From Sciurus carolinensis (taxonomy: Eukaryota; Chordata; Mammalia; Rodentia; Sciuridae), in assembly GCF_902686445.1 (NCBI RefSeq), contig NC_062213.1, positions 58,754,491 through 58,818,490 on the forward strand: a DNA stretch of 64,000 nt. Direction: 5' to 3'. Each line of letters starts with the position of its first letter. The stretch's first letter is position 1. The notes under the pieces were generated by a model. The model worked only from the letters and a program-made list of their open reading frames with translations. It did no database searches and had not been told where the DNA came from. Shown here one piece after another: positions 36,083-48,424 of this stretch. The position numbers were made by a program, and so were the translations under genes.

Positions 36083-37306
36083 GCACCACAGTGGGACTGT
36101 GGCTTTTCACATGATCTGGTTTTCCTAGTAACTCTCTCAAACTGAGGTGGATCACTGCCCCAAATTTATAATATCTAAGAACCAGATGATACAGCTAAGA
36201 TCCACCTCCATTCCTTTCTCTTTGCTTCCTCTTAATCTTACCTTGCCCACCCTCATTCAATTTTTTTCTTCTTTTTTGCTTATATGACCTTACTGTGGTC
36301 ATTTTGATTTTAAATTCAGAATTTCACACTTGTGGCTTTTAAAACTTGTACCAGATTTCCTCTAGACCTACCCTTGATGATTGCAGTATCGAAATTTCTG
36401 GATCGTATCCTACAAACTTTACCCTTTTTCCACTTTAACTGAACAACAGTTTGTCACATTATTTGAAATTCTCTAATATTTGAATATTAAATTCTATATT
36501 CTTCCTCTCTTACCTTAGTTCTGAACTATCCACTTCAGTCCTGCACTACCACTAAATATACAACAAAATGTACTTTTTAATCCACTTATATCAGAATCAA
36601 TTTTTGTATCAGATCAAATTAATTCACTGATTTATTGATCAAGCATGTATTAAAAATCTACCCTATGCTAAATACTTTTGTTAGTCCATGCAGAGTTTAT
36701 AGAAAAATATTCTAGTTTTTCCTGATCTGCTTGAGTTTACAATCTGGCTCCCTGCATAGTTCAATCACCGTTATGTAAAGTTCCAACAATTAATTCACAA
36801 GTACTTAAAATTGTCTTGATTACTTGACTTTATACTGATTTTGCAGGATTAGTTCCCTAAGTATATGGTTTTGCTTGTCTAAGTCACTTAATTAGCTGTA
36901 ACAATAAATATTACATGATTGAATAAATAAAATCTGGGAAAGCTCTAAAATCCAATTTCTCTTTTTTATTTCCTTGACTTTCTGAATAAGAAATTCTTGA
37001 CACAACCAAACTTGATTTATTTGATGACCAGTATTTCTTATTATATTTATTTGATCACCCAGCTTTTCCTTATTCATTTAATTCATTCATTTGCTACTTT
37101 TTTACTACAGTGATTATTTCATAATTTTTCTGCTTTTTTTAATAAACCACTTTATATCTCAGAAAAATTAAAGACCAACCAAATGTGAACTCTCTCAATG
37201 TATACTACTTATCCCCTTCCAAAGTACTTATAATGACAGTCCCTCCTTTCTAGACTAACTCTGCCACCCACTTTAACTCAGTTTATGGACATTACTGCTT
37301 TTCCAG
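36083..37306. other. Intergenic gap; weak L2-like scrap near 36625-36745
   Basis: No gene. 'gcatgtattaaaaatctaccctatgctaaa' is a weak antisense L2 tail. Confidence 0.4.
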
Positions 37307-37499
37307 GCATCTTTTGTCTTTTTTTTTTATTGTCTTTTATTTTTGGTGCATTATAGTTATACAAAATTTTGGGGTTCATTTTGGCATATTCCTAAAAGTG
37401 TATAATATAGTTTTCCTCATTTCAATCCTCAGTAGTTCCCCATTCATCTTGATACTTGCTTCATCAGTTATCCATAGTATCCTGCATCTTCTTTGTCTT
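37307..37499 (-). mobile_element. Short 5'-truncated L1 3' end, antisense, with target duplication
   Basis: A T-run is followed by 'ttttggtgcattatagttat', a sequence I associate with squirrel L1 3' ends and that recurs at 43.7 kb. Direct repeats flank it: 37307-37320 and 37484-37499, differing by a 2-base gap. Confidence 0.75.
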
Positions 37500-38929
37500 C
37501 AGCACCATTGGCAACACATCTGATTATCTTCTGACCTGTTAAACACTTTCTCTTTCATTTCTTTTCTTCCCTCATTACTAATTTTTTGTGAAAATTCTTA
37601 TGATTACTGACAACTCCACCTCATCTCTTATTTCCTTAAGGGATTAATTTTAGGTCTTATGGCTACTCATAAAATCTCATTGCAACAACCATTTAAAAGG
37701 TAGTTTAGAATCTATTATTTCTCAATTCTTATCCAGATTGACTTCGTCATAAAAAGATACTAGTAATAATTGTGCTCTTCCTGCTATTTTTGAAGGTCTT
37801 TCCTTTGGCTTCCAGGACTGTGCTCTGTCTTTCTGACTAATCTTCTGAGTAGTGATCTACATTTTAAATTCCTTCAAGTAAGTGTCATTCACTGACTCCT
37901 TCCTTTTTGTTTGCCCCATGCCCAGTCCATCATTTCTTCTGGGACTGTGATTGGTTCTTGGGAGAGTTTCTCTGTATCTATAGTGTTAGTGGTCAACAAC
38001 ATCTACACCAATAACTCTTAAGCCCTATCTTCAGAACTGACTTCTTAACAGATGCTCCATGCAGAATCTTTCAAAAAGCTTTCTCTGAATCTTCACAGAG
38101 CTTGTTGGTTCAGGAGTACAAACAGGTACTGTCATACCATCTTCCTCAATATTTTAAATATAAATGAAGATAAGGAACTGTAAAAATATAGCCTGCCCTG
38201 ATATTCTAAAAATATGTCTCCAAAACAATTAGGAAGGCAGGTTTAAATTAAAATTCTCAGTCTTCTGGGAATTCCTCCCCAGAATACAACAGGAGAGAAA
38301 CACCTGTAACTTGTCACCTTCCTTCTCTCCTTCACTTTCTTCCTCTTTCCAACACCAAGTGGGACCTCATGTGCAGGTATGTAGACTTAGATGCCTCAAG
38401 TGCAGGCTGCATTTTTTTCTATGTAAGTATTAGTAGCGTGAGGAGTATCTCTTCGGTCTACAGGAGGCACATGACAAGACAGACCATAGGAAGAGACCTA
38501 CATCAGTCCTGGAAGTGGACATGGGATCATTAGGAAAGGGAACCCAGGGTCCAAGGAATCCATGACTGACCTAGTAATATGTAGTGGAAACTCCACAGCA
38601 CATTCCCCTTAGGCCTGTGGAGTCCTAACCCCAGGAAAAGCATATCCACACCTGGGCTAGTGTATAGCCCTCTAAATTGTAAATCCCTGGAGGAATGGTT
38701 CTTTTGCCAGGGCTAAGGGCAGGACTGTAATTATTACCTACCAGTGATCGACAAAAGAATGCTAGGTTAGTTTTACCTAAGTTTGATTTTTTCCTACCTG
38801 GACTCATTTTACCATGATTATGCATCTTAATCTGAGCCTTCCCCCATGTATACATTCTATCTGCCTAGTTACAGAGGATGGATAAATCAATCATCTTCAG
38901 TCTCGTCTTTCTCCTCTCCTTATTCAGAT
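37500..38929. other. Intergenic gap, nothing recognised
   Basis: No gene or clear repeat in about 1.4 kb. Confidence 0.4.
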
Positions 38930-39405
38930 GGTCACCTAGTACTATTGCTTAATCCTCTGCCATGTATTCACACCCTTTTCTCCTTTCCAGTTCCACTTTC
39001 ACTGCCTGAGACATTCATCTTCTTTCCTTGAGTAGTCTTTCACTTTGTCCTTCTCCTTCAACTCTCTTGTCTCCTAGTCCACCCATATCTTTCAACAGGT
39101 CAGATCTCTCTCCTCTAAACCTTCATTGGTCTTTTGCAGCCTACACAATAAAACACTTAGTATGTCATTATATGACCTTCATAGAATACCTCTCAGATCC
39201 CTCCTGTGGTGACAATGACCAACATCATACCAACAATATCTAAAACCTTTTACCTGTCTGACTTTTAAAAAATATTTCCCTCTGAACCTCAAACAATTTT
39301 TATGTTTTCGGTCTATTGGGGTCAGTTTAAAACCTATCACATTCATAAAACCTTTCCTGATCCTATTTTTAGAGGCAAATCAATTGTCCCTCTGTTTTTT
39401 GTTCA
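38930..39405 (+). mobile_element. L2-like LINE remnant
   Basis: 'cctacacaataaaacactta' then 'gtatgtcattatatgacctt' and 'cctttcctgatcctattttt' fit the L2 3' coding region and tail. Diverged. Confidence 0.5.
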
Positions 39406-39409
39406 TCTT

Positions 39410-40330
39410 TATTACTCCATCTATTCATTTCTTGTGACAAATGTTTATTGGAAACCAACTATGAATCAGATATTCTGCCGTTTGGTGACAGTTTCTGCTC
39501 TCATGGAGTTTAGATTAGTGTGAAAGATGGATATTAATTGAGTAATGACCTTAATATATAAGAGTAAGCAGAGATGAACTAAGAAAAGAGCTCTGTAGGA
39601 AAGGAATGCTGTTTTGTGAAGATACATGACTACTTTGTTCTGGATAGTTGGGATGGACTTTTCTGAGAAATTGACAGATAAACAGAGGTGAAAAATCAGT
39701 GGGTGTTAATTAGGAAGAATAGGAATAGAGGGAACTGAGAATGTAAAAGCCTTCTGCGGGGAGTGACCTTGATTTATTTAAGGAACTGAAAGGCAGGAGA
39801 GCAGAAAGCAAGGTTTGAATAATGTGAGAATATCTGTTGTGATAGGGAGACCCCAGGTACTGCTTTATTCTAAGAGAAATGGAACACTTCTGATGAATTT
39901 CAGGTAGGGAAGGTGACAAAACTTTGAAGAGACTTTCAGGTTGCAGTATGGGACATAAACTGAGCGTACTAAAAGTGGATACAGATTAGCTAGTTATGAA
40001 ATGCTAATAGTGATTTGAATGAAAATTGAGGGCTTGGGTTAAGATTTGATGTGGAAATGAGACAGAGGGAGATGGCAGTGTATCAGGATTGTGCAGAATG
40101 AGTGGTGGTACCAGCCACCAAAAAGCAGAACAATGGAAGATCAAGTCTGGAGAGAAGATCCTTTCAGTTTGGGAAAGTTGTGCTTAAGGTACACCTACAA
40201 CTGAAGGAATAAGTGTTTGATGTAAATTTCAGACTCATTAGCCTAAAGATAGCTTATAAAATATACAGCATTAGAGGAGATAAGAGTCAAGGATGCACCC
40301 TCAGGAAACATCAACATATAAAAATCTTTA
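39410..40330 (-). mobile_element. L2 LINE, antisense, long copy
   Basis: Begins with the reversed 3' end ('caaatgtttattggaaacca', 'tctgctctcatggagtttag'). It extends far into the coding part, closing with 'gataagagtcaaggatgcac' and 'cctcaggaaacatcaaca'. One of the longest L2 relics here. Confidence 0.65.
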
Positions 40331-40389
40331 AGGTGTGTGTTTGTAGCTGGGGGAGGGTACTGGCCTGGAGAGGGATAAGCCTGCAAAAG

Positions 40390-40545
40390 AGTCTGAAATA
40401 TTTTTCTGCTTTTATTTGTACTTATTTATAACCGGTATGTCACCCCCGCTACAAGTTCCTTGAAGACAGAGAGAGCATCTTACTTAAGTTTATAGGCCCC
40501 CAGTGTCAGGGATACTGTTTATGATCTGATGTTTGAATTGAATGC
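40390..40545 (+). mobile_element. L2 LINE 3' tail
   Basis: 'cgctacaagttccttgaaga', 'agagagcatcttac' and 'ccccagtgtcaggg' follow the L2 tail. Confidence 0.55.
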
Positions 40546-41800
40546 TGGTGACTCTTTGACAGCCATTATTTTCTTCCTGTATAAAAATATTGTCTGTTAA
40601 ATCTAGAATAATTTGCATTCATTTAATTTTTCTAAACACAATTCAAAACTTCTTAGGCTATGGGTTAGGACAATTATTTCCAAAATAAAAGTTATACTTT
40701 TCATTCTTTTTGTAGGAAAATGAAGATAAGGTCATAGTAATAACTTTCTATATTTTTTTTGTCCATGAGCAAAAAGCTGTCTTCGCCTATTTTTGTACTG
40801 GTTTTTAATGTATCTGTCACCAGCATTTGAAACTACCAAAAACTAAGAACATCAAGAAAATCTAGCAAGATTAATTTTCCAGATGTCACAGACTAGAGTC
40901 TAGGTTAATTCTGTTCCCAAATAATTCTGTAATGTGGTTATTTTTAAAATTTTCTATAACAAAACAATTTTAAGCTTAAATAGACTATTTTGCACATCCC
41001 CCACTATGTTATATTATCAGATATATAAGTAATTGTCCATCTATGGGGCCACTGAGTGCATGCCAAGCAGAACCTAAGGAAATTAATAAGGTCTCCTTAA
41101 AATATTCTCCTGCCACAAAATCTTCCTTAACAAAATTTTCAAACACTGATCATGTCTTCTTCCCTACTTCTTTTGCTGATCATTTTTGAGCCCCTCCAAA
41201 ATTATATGCAAAATGAGATGCCTATTTGACATCTCTAAAGCAAAATGACATGAATAATTTACTGCAAATTATTTTGTCAATCCCCAAAATCAAGAGTGAT
41301 ATTATATTTGTTTTATGAATCATCTTGAAACTTTTCTTCTCTTTGATAATTCTTGATTAGATTTATGTAGAATGTTAATTGTGTGCATTTCCTTTCAAAG
41401 TTAACATTTCTCTGTCCAAAGAACATTTCACCTGACAAATGAAGTCAGTGTTTATTACTGCATTCCTGGAGATATTGATAACCATTTCCATATAGCTAAG
41501 TACCTATTTGTAAAAACATAAATTTAAAAGTTCAGTCTCCAAGAATCTATTCTACTATTCTTTATCCCTTTCATGTTCTTGTCTCATATTTTCACCTTGC
41601 TGCATACATGTCAGAGAATTCATGGGAGATACATTTTAATTTTTTGTTAGGAACTCACCATGTGAGTATAAGGATATCATTTAATTACAAGTTCTAAAAA
41701 AGTGAAAAAGCAAGAAGCTATATTATTGTCATTCTCTGTGATGTATATACTGAAGAGAAAATACAGAGATTTTAATAGTGAATGTTTGTCTTATTGGCTC
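40546..41800. other. Intergenic gap, nothing recognised
   Basis: AT-rich, no gene or clear repeat. Confidence 0.4.
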
Positions 41801-42212
41801 TGTTATGCTTTGGATGTGAGGTGTCCCCCAAAAGCTCACATGTGAGACAATGCTGAAAGTTCAGAGAAGAAATGATTGGGTTTTAAGAGTCTTAACCCAA
41901 TCAATGAATTAATCCCTGATGGGATTAATTGAAGTGATAGGGCGTGACTGGAGGAGGTGGGAATTGGGGCATGGCTATGGGGTATATATTTTGTATCTGG
42001 AGAATAGAGTTTCTCTCTGCTTTCTGATCAACATGACGTAAGCTACTTCCCTCCACCACCCTCTCCTGCCATGATGTTCTGCCTCACCTGGAGCCCCAAG
42101 GAATGGAGCTGGCCTTCTATGGAAACTGTGAGCCCTCAAATAAACCTTTCTTCCTCTATAATTCTGTTGGTCAGATCATTTAGTCACAGCAACAAAATAG
42201 CTGACTAAAACA
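41801..42212 (+). mobile_element. Solo LTR of MaLR type, 412 bp, with perfect target duplication
   Basis: Starts TGTTATGCTTTGGATGTGAG and ends GACTAAAACA, i.e. TG...CA termini. Perfect 5-base duplications GGCTC flank it (41796-41800 and 42213-42217). It has a TATA-like 'gtatatattttgta' and an AATAAA near its right third. No internal sequence is present, so it is a solo LTR. It resembles the MST/THE1 class but looks like a rodent-lineage relative. Confidence 0.88.
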
Positions 42213-42549
42213 GGCTCTCAATGAGACAATTATTAGAAATGCCACTCAAATTTTGCTTATATTTCACTTCATAAGATTTATATAACTCATTGTTTTTTCC
42301 TGCATGAAGCTGGAAGCATCTTGACAACAGTGGGATAATTTGGAGCTCGCTAATCTAGAATGGACCAGTCCTGGTCTTCCAGAGGATCTATGACTGTCTC
42401 TTCTGTCTAGACCCTCGTTAGATGAAATACAGAGATCAGAGGAAAATGAGTAGCAAAAATGATTAAACAGAAGCATCACATAATACAAAACAATCAAAGA
42501 TACTAATGGAAAAGTCTTCCTCACCAAGATGACACAGCAAATCTTGAAA
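42213..42549. other. Short gap, nothing recognised
   Basis: No gene or clear repeat. Confidence 0.4.
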
Positions 42550-42655
42550 CTCAGAGGTATTTGGATTTAAATCTTTTCTATGCTGTTTACAAGATGCTTT
42601 ATCTTGGACAAATCATTTTACCTTTAACTCTCTTATCTAAAGTTCAGCATCTTAA
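42550..42655 (+). repeat. MIR SINE fragment
   Basis: 'ttggatttaaatcttttcta', 'atcttggacaaatcatttta' and 'cctttaactctcttatct' follow MIR. Confidence 0.55.
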
Positions 42656-42701
42656 GGCAGGTTGGACGGTCACATAATCCAAGTTCCCTCTGCTATCCTT
42701 C

Positions 42702-42847
42702 TGCTATGCAATCCTTTTTTTAAAATTATTATTATTATTTTTATTTAGCTTTTAATTTTTATAGACTGCAGTTTGATTCATTGTACACAAATGGGGTACA
42801 TAATTTTGTTTCTATGGTTGTCTACATTGTGTGCTATGCAATCCTTT
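42702..42847 (-). mobile_element. 114-bp L1 3'-end insertion with perfect 16-bp target duplication
   Basis: TGCTATGCAATCCTTT occurs at 42702-42717 and again at 42832-42847. Between them a T-rich tail leads into 'tgattcattgtacacaaatg', which matches the 3' end of squirrel-type L1s read backwards. Confidence 0.88.
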
Positions 42848-43335
42848 GAGCATTGATTCTATCCTCAAAGTCGTAAAGTGGCTACTAAATCTCTGACCAT
42901 CACATCAACATCCCAGCAGAAGGAAGTAGGAAAGACAAAACCAACTCCCTGTTTATAAGCTCCACCTACCACCTTCCATATACAATTCATTGACCAGTAC
43001 TTAATCATATTGTCACATCTAAATTCAAGGAATAGTGGAAAATGTAGTTTTCAAGCACAACATGTTGCTGCCCAAATTAATATCAGAATTATTTTATTCA
43101 GTTAAAAAGTTGAGCATGAATGTTGGGTAAGCAATTGAAACCCTCTGCTACAAATCCTAGGCCATATAGAAAAATATTTGGAAGGAAGCATTCTTTTGCA
43201 GCTATAAGAAATGAAACAAAACAAAACAAAAATAAAATTAATAAAGAAATCCAAAAATTATATATTTAACAAATAAATCTTAAACTATGCTAATTTTTAA
43301 GGAAAAGAGGGAAAAACAGTGAGAGAATCTCACAC
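42848..43335. other. Intergenic gap, nothing recognised
   Basis: No gene. Confidence 0.4.
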
Positions 43336-43402
43336 CACACACACACACACACACACACACACTCTCTCTCTCTCTCACACACACACTCATACACACAGAG
43401 AT
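43336..43402. repeat. Compound (CA)n(CT)n(CA)n microsatellite
   Basis: A long CA run, then a CT run, then a second CA run with one interruption. Confidence 0.95.
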
Positions 43403-43670
43403 AGAGAAGAAATGAATGTAAAAACATGAGATATAACCACAATTATAGGGAAAATTATCAAATGCATATAAAATGTTGCACATAAAATTCAATAATAAAA
43501 ACTTTGAAAATTTGATGAAATTTGTGATACTGGAGAAATTGAATTTCCAAAATTTAGTCAAGAAGAGAAAATTCAAACAGAATAATGAATATGGCATTTA
43601 AAATCCTGTAAAAGAAGGCATGTGATCCAGTTTGGTTTACAAATTATTTGAAATTTCCAAAAAAGATAAA
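43403..43670. other. Short gap, nothing recognised
   Basis: AT-rich. Confidence 0.4.
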
Positions 43671-43679
43671 TCTTATTCT

Positions 43680-43845
43680 TTTTTGTAACTTTCTTTGATT
43701 TTCTTTTTTTTCCATATTTTTATTGGTGCATTATAATTATATATAATGTTAGGATCCATTATTACATATTCATACATATATACAATAGAGCAGTATTATT
43801 TGACCAATATCATTTGTCAATATTTCCCCTTTCTATTCTTTTAAA
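43680..43845 (-). mobile_element. Short L1 3'-end insertion, antisense
   Basis: 'tttttattggtgcattataa' then 'aatgttaggatccattatta' and 'ttgaccaatatcatttg'. Same type as the 37.3-kb copy. A possible target duplication (TATTCTTTT near 43675 and near 43838) is weak. Confidence 0.7.
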
Positions 43846-44799
43846 TTGTTTTATGAACTAAAGGAAAGGGGTAGGATTTTCTAATTAATATAAATAATAA
43901 ATAAAACAAATCACTCTGCAAAATTGACAAAATGTGATAACAGAAAATAGAATCATTTTTCCTGTGAAGATAGATGCAAATCCTAAAATAAAATAATAGC
44001 AAATAAGCCCATCATTGTGTGAAAAAGAGGGTATAACTATGATTTAATGATAGTAATCAATTTAATTAAATCTTCACATGGGTCAAAGGAATAAAATCAG
44101 ATCATTTTGATAGATGATCTAAAGGCAAATGATAAAATTAATAGTCATTTATATTAAAAATAAAATTCAACCAAAAATGATTTCTTAACTTGATACAAAT
44201 TTTTGTGGTGTCTTAATAACTGTCATTATGCTTAATGTTAGAATAGCATACAATTCCATTTAGAGTTCCAAATAAACCAAGTATACTCAATTCATACTTA
44301 GAGGTGTTTAACTTCTTTTTGGTTGTGCCAAACCATGCAATCAGAAATAAAATGAAAAGAGGTCTTATCATACAAGAAGCAGAGGAGTAATTTTTTTAAA
44401 ACCTTCAAGTGATGTAATTTATCCAAATGGGAAAAAAAACAAGAGAATCACCTGAAAACCTATTATAACTAACAAGAGATTTTATTACCTTGGTCACATA
44501 ACCAATTCAATAGGTTTCCTATGTTCTTATAATGATTGCTAATTTAGTTTCTTGAGAACAAGGAGCACATCTTTCTTCACTGTTGAAATTCAATTCTTAA
44601 TCAGTTAATATATGATTCTAAATAAAATTCATATTAAATAATAAACCAAATATAAACTATTAAGGCAGATCTTTCTCTTCACAGAGGAAACAATAAAATG
44701 CTATCTTTGTCTATCTCTCCATCATCTATCCCTTTATGTCTCCTAATACAAACCTAGATTTCAACTGCAAAATTTTCATAATTTATAGAAAAGTGCCAA
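43846..44799. other. Intergenic gap, nothing recognised
   Basis: AT-rich, no gene. Confidence 0.4.
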
Positions 44800-45790
44800 G
44801 ACATTTCTTTCACAGTTCATTGAAGTATAACTAAGATAAAATTTACATAAAACAAAATTTATGTGGTTTTAGTCACCACTTTGGTGACTCTGGGTAAAGA
44901 AGCAGAATATCACAACCACTTCTTCAATCAAATTTTGGAACAATGCTGTCAGTTTCAAAAGATCCCTCACACCCTCTTTCAGTCCGCCTCTCCCCCTCTC
45001 CATTGCTGTTTTCTCATGCTATCATTCTGCCTTCTCTAGCATATAGTCTTTTGTACCCAACTCCTCCCCCTTGTATGATGATTTTGAGACTCATCCATAT
45101 TGTTACTTCATTTCTTCTTAGGGGTAAATGGTATCCCATTGCATGAATAGAATGTTTAAGTTGATTATTCATATGCTAATTGACAGATATTTGGATAGTT
45201 TCAATTTTTATCTTTTTTCTTTCTTTTGTAGCTATCATAAATAATGTCCTCCTGAGCATTCATGAAGAAGTTATTTTATCAACACATAGTTTGGATCTGG
45301 AATGTCTCCCAGTGGCTTTTGTGTTGAAGGCTTGGTCTCTAGCTGCTGGTACTATTTATTGGGCGGTAGTGGAAACTTTAGGATATGGGGCCTGGTTGGA
45401 AGAGGTGGGTCACAACTTTGGTGAGTATATTTTGTCCCTTGTTTTCTGCTTTCTGCCACCATAAGATGAGCAAATTTATTCTGCCACACACCCTGCCATA
45501 ATGTCTTGCCTCACCGCAAGCCCAGAAACAATGGAGTCAGCCAACCATGGGCTGAAACCTCCGCAACTATGAGCCAAAGAGAAACTTTCCTTCTTTCAGT
45601 TATTCTTCTCAAATGATTTGTCACAGAGATGGAAAGCTGACTGACACATACGCACATTTAATTTTAAGAAACTGCCAAACTATTTCCCAGAGTGACTATG
45701 ATTTTGATTTTCCATTACAATATGTGATATTCCCATTTGCTCCCATAGTTATGAACAGACTTTTATCTCCTTGTCCCTTGCTTGTTTTAG
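44800..45790 (-). mobile_element. Old L1 (L1M-type) 3' region, antisense, split by an LTR
   Basis: The part before the LTR has 'cattgaagtataactaagat', 'ttttgagactcatccatatt', 'ggtaaatggtatcccattgc' and 'ggatagtttcaatttttatc'. After the LTR it resumes with 'ttaagaaactgccaaactat' and 'ttcccagagtgactatga'. Together they form one continuous L1 segment. Confidence 0.75.
45282..45650 (+). mobile_element. MaLR-type solo LTR nested in an old L1
   Basis: 'tagtttggatctggaatgtc', 'tatggggcctggttggaaga', 'cataatgtcttgcctcacc' and 'atgagccaaagagaaacttt' match the other LTRs at 41.8 and 50.5 kb. The same 7 bases, ACACATA, occur at both edges (45282-45288 and 45644-45650). The first bases of the LTR look truncated. 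Confidence 0.75.
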
Positions 45791-45792
45791 AT

Positions 45793-45945
45793 CAGTGGAT
45801 CTCACCTTGAATCACCTGAGGAACTTGAAAACCAACTCAGTCTACTTCTAGACATCCTGGTTACATTAGTGAATTCTGAACATCAAACTCTTAGAAGCTT
45901 CCAGATAATTCTCTTAAACAGCCAAGGTTAAAAAGTATGCCCTGG
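45793..45945 (+). mobile_element. MER5-type (hAT) DNA transposon
   Basis: Starts 'cagtggatctcacc' followed by 'ttgaatcacctgaggaactt'; near the right end 'ttccagataattct' and 'agccaaggttaaaaagt'. Ordered as in MER5. Confidence 0.65.
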
Positions 45946-47719
45946 ATGAACAAATGAAGCTTTAAATTCCATAAACTTTCTTATGTTTCTCAAAAATTAA
46001 ATAAGACTTTCCAATTACACATTCATATACATACTAAAATACTTCCTTCCAAAAATTAAAAATTGGTCAAAATGTTCAAATGTCTTTTGGTACTTGTACC
46101 AAATTTAAAAATTGGTTTTAATGCACAATTTATGGGCATTTTTTATTTGAAAGGAGAAAAAGAATGTAAAATAATTTCTCATTCATTGATGAGGCTCTTC
46201 TTTTATCTGAAGATCTTCCTAAAAATTATGACTCTGAATCAGATCTATTTCCCATTATCTAATGAATGGTAAGCAAGTTCATTATAAATATATGTTTTAT
46301 ATATATATGTTATTTTTTTACATCATATACATTATAGCATGCATGTATTATGTACACATATATGATATAGGATTGCTTAGTGTATTATAGCATATGAATT
46401 AATGTTATTATGTAAATTTTTAATATCAATGGTACATTAATATTGATAGCATCAAGAACATGTGGATGTAATTGCACAAAAAAGAAAACATGAGGAAATT
46501 ATCAGGTGACCTAAGAAAAAATACTATTATGTGAAAATATAAATGTTACATGTGGAAATTCTGTGAGAACTTGGACCATTACATTATTACTTCTGTTTTA
46601 TCCTTCACTTTGCTTTTATTAAATTAGTATAAAAATATTTTAAAATTTTATCTTATGATAAATTATCTGTGAGAAGTATGAATTAATCACTGAATGCTTC
46701 ATCCCTAGTGTCCAGGCAATTATTTAATATCTCAGTGCCTCATTTTTTACACATAAACACTGTAAAGATGTATGCAATTCTAGTTTTATTTTAACCAAGT
46801 ATATTAATGATACCTACCCGATATTGAGAAAACCTCATAAGTATAGGCTCTAAATATTTATCAGATATTAAGTTTTCACTTCTTAAATCTATTCTATCCA
46901 TCTGATAGCTGTTCTTTTTTCAAATACTAGGTACAAATGAATTTTTTAAACAATATTAATCAATTTATTTAAAATGCACCCCAATTTTAAGATAACCATT
47001 ATAAGTGTATATTGCTAGAAATTCTGATGTTGAATTGGCGTCCTATATAGGTGAGAAACAGGGATCAGAAGAGAAAATATTCATCAAGTGAAGGTACTTA
47101 TTAGTCGACTTGTCTTCTCTTTTAAAGGAATTCTAAATTTTAAACTAATGGACTGGATTCTAGAACTACTCTATTTTTATTGGTAGATAGAAAAGAGTCC
47201 CGAATCAGGGATTAGGAAAGCTTATAGGTTATTAGGAAAGCCCTTTTTAGAGAAATCATAGCCATTAGGCTGCTGCTGAGAAAGTTGAGCATCGTTCAAA
47301 GAATCTCTTAATTATCTTTTCTGTTGCTGAAGCTGCAGTTAACATATAGAAAAGACTGTTCTTCCTTTTAATGAATTCCCAAATGCTGTGGCATTTATTA
47401 AGGAAATATTTTAAGTAGAACTATTATTCAGAAGATATTTTATTCTTTCCCTACTACCACTGCCCCTACCTCCATCTTATTAGTTTCTTACAGAGAGGTT
47501 AAGAGAAATCTATGAGAATGTATTGTATTCTCTGTCTGACCTTATTCTTTACTTAACTCTGGACTTAACTGGTACAAAAATAAATAGGTTCAGACCCTTG
47601 TGGATTCTGATGAAGAAAAGTCTTAAACAGGTTGCAAGTTGATTAGCTCTATTTAAGACTCTAGCTGTTTTCTTAACTTCATAATCAGGAAAATTAAGGC
47701 TTATGAGTATTCATTTCTT
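45946..47719 (+). repeat. AT-rich intergenic stretch with one MIR fragment
   Basis: MIR-like sequence at about 46685-46785 ('gcaattatttaatatctcag', 'tgcctcattttttacaca'). The remainder has no recognised feature. Confidence 0.45.
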
Positions 47720-47960
47720 TTCAGTTTGCATTTATAGAATATTTAATAAGAACAAATATAGCATTCAGTTCTGGATACAAGGATGAATAATACAGACCTG
47801 GACCTTAGCCACAGACCTTTAGAGTTTAGTTAGAGAGGGAAGATAAATATACACTTGAACAATGTGGAAGGCATCCTATTAGGTATATGAACTGATGAGC
47901 ACTCAGCCAGGTTTAGAGGCCAGAAGCTTCCAGGAGACAGTGTGTGGATCTGCCCGTGGA
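47720..47960 (-). mobile_element. L2 LINE 3' end, antisense
   Basis: 'tttatagaatatttaataag', 'ggatacaaggatgaataata' and 'ctttagagtttagttagaga' are reversed L2 tail blocks. Confidence 0.45.
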
Positions 47961-48117
47961 GAATGTAATTGAAGAACAGTAAACATTTTGATGTTATTGA
48001 ATCTTAAGAATTTGGGGAAGGTTGGAAGGAAGTGAAAAAATGAATAACAACTGTTGGGATATACTGGTGGAACATAAGCGGATAGTTCATCTTGATCTGA
48101 ATTACACTGGCATGAGG

Positions 48118-48348
48118 AGAGATATTGGGAGGGGCACACTGGCGCACGACTGTAATCCCAGCAGCTTTGGAGGCTAAAGCAGGAGGATCTCGAGTTCAAA
48201 GGTAGCCTAAGCAAAAGCGAGGCGCTAAGCAACTCAGTGAGACCCTGTCTCTAAATGAAATACAAAATAGGGCTGGGGATGTGGCTCAGTGTCAAGTGCC
48301 CCTGAGTTTCCCGGGTATCCACCCCCCAAAAAAAGAAGAGCTATTGGG
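48118..48348 (+). mobile_element. B1-dID SINE with target duplication
   Basis: B1 half: 'ggcgcacgactgtaatccca', 'ggaggctaaagcaggaggat', 'gtgagaccctgtctc'. ID half: 'ggctggggatgtggctcagt'. A-tail at 48327-48334. Flanks 48118-48129 and 48337-48348 match at 11 of 12 bases. The best preserved SINE here. Confidence 0.92.
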
Positions 48349-48424
48349 CAAGGAAATACAGAATATTTACAAGCAAATGGTTAATCATGAGGTCTACACT
48401 GGATCTCTGAATCTCAGTTAGAAC

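Noticed and set aside
43280..43597. 105-codon - strand frame with Cys/Val repeats
   Set aside because: Produced by the CA microsatellite; same for the frames at 58622-58872.
48270..48320. tRNA-like sequence in the ID half of the SINE
   Set aside because: ID elements derive from tRNA-Ala; no full cloverleaf is kept and it is part of a SINE.
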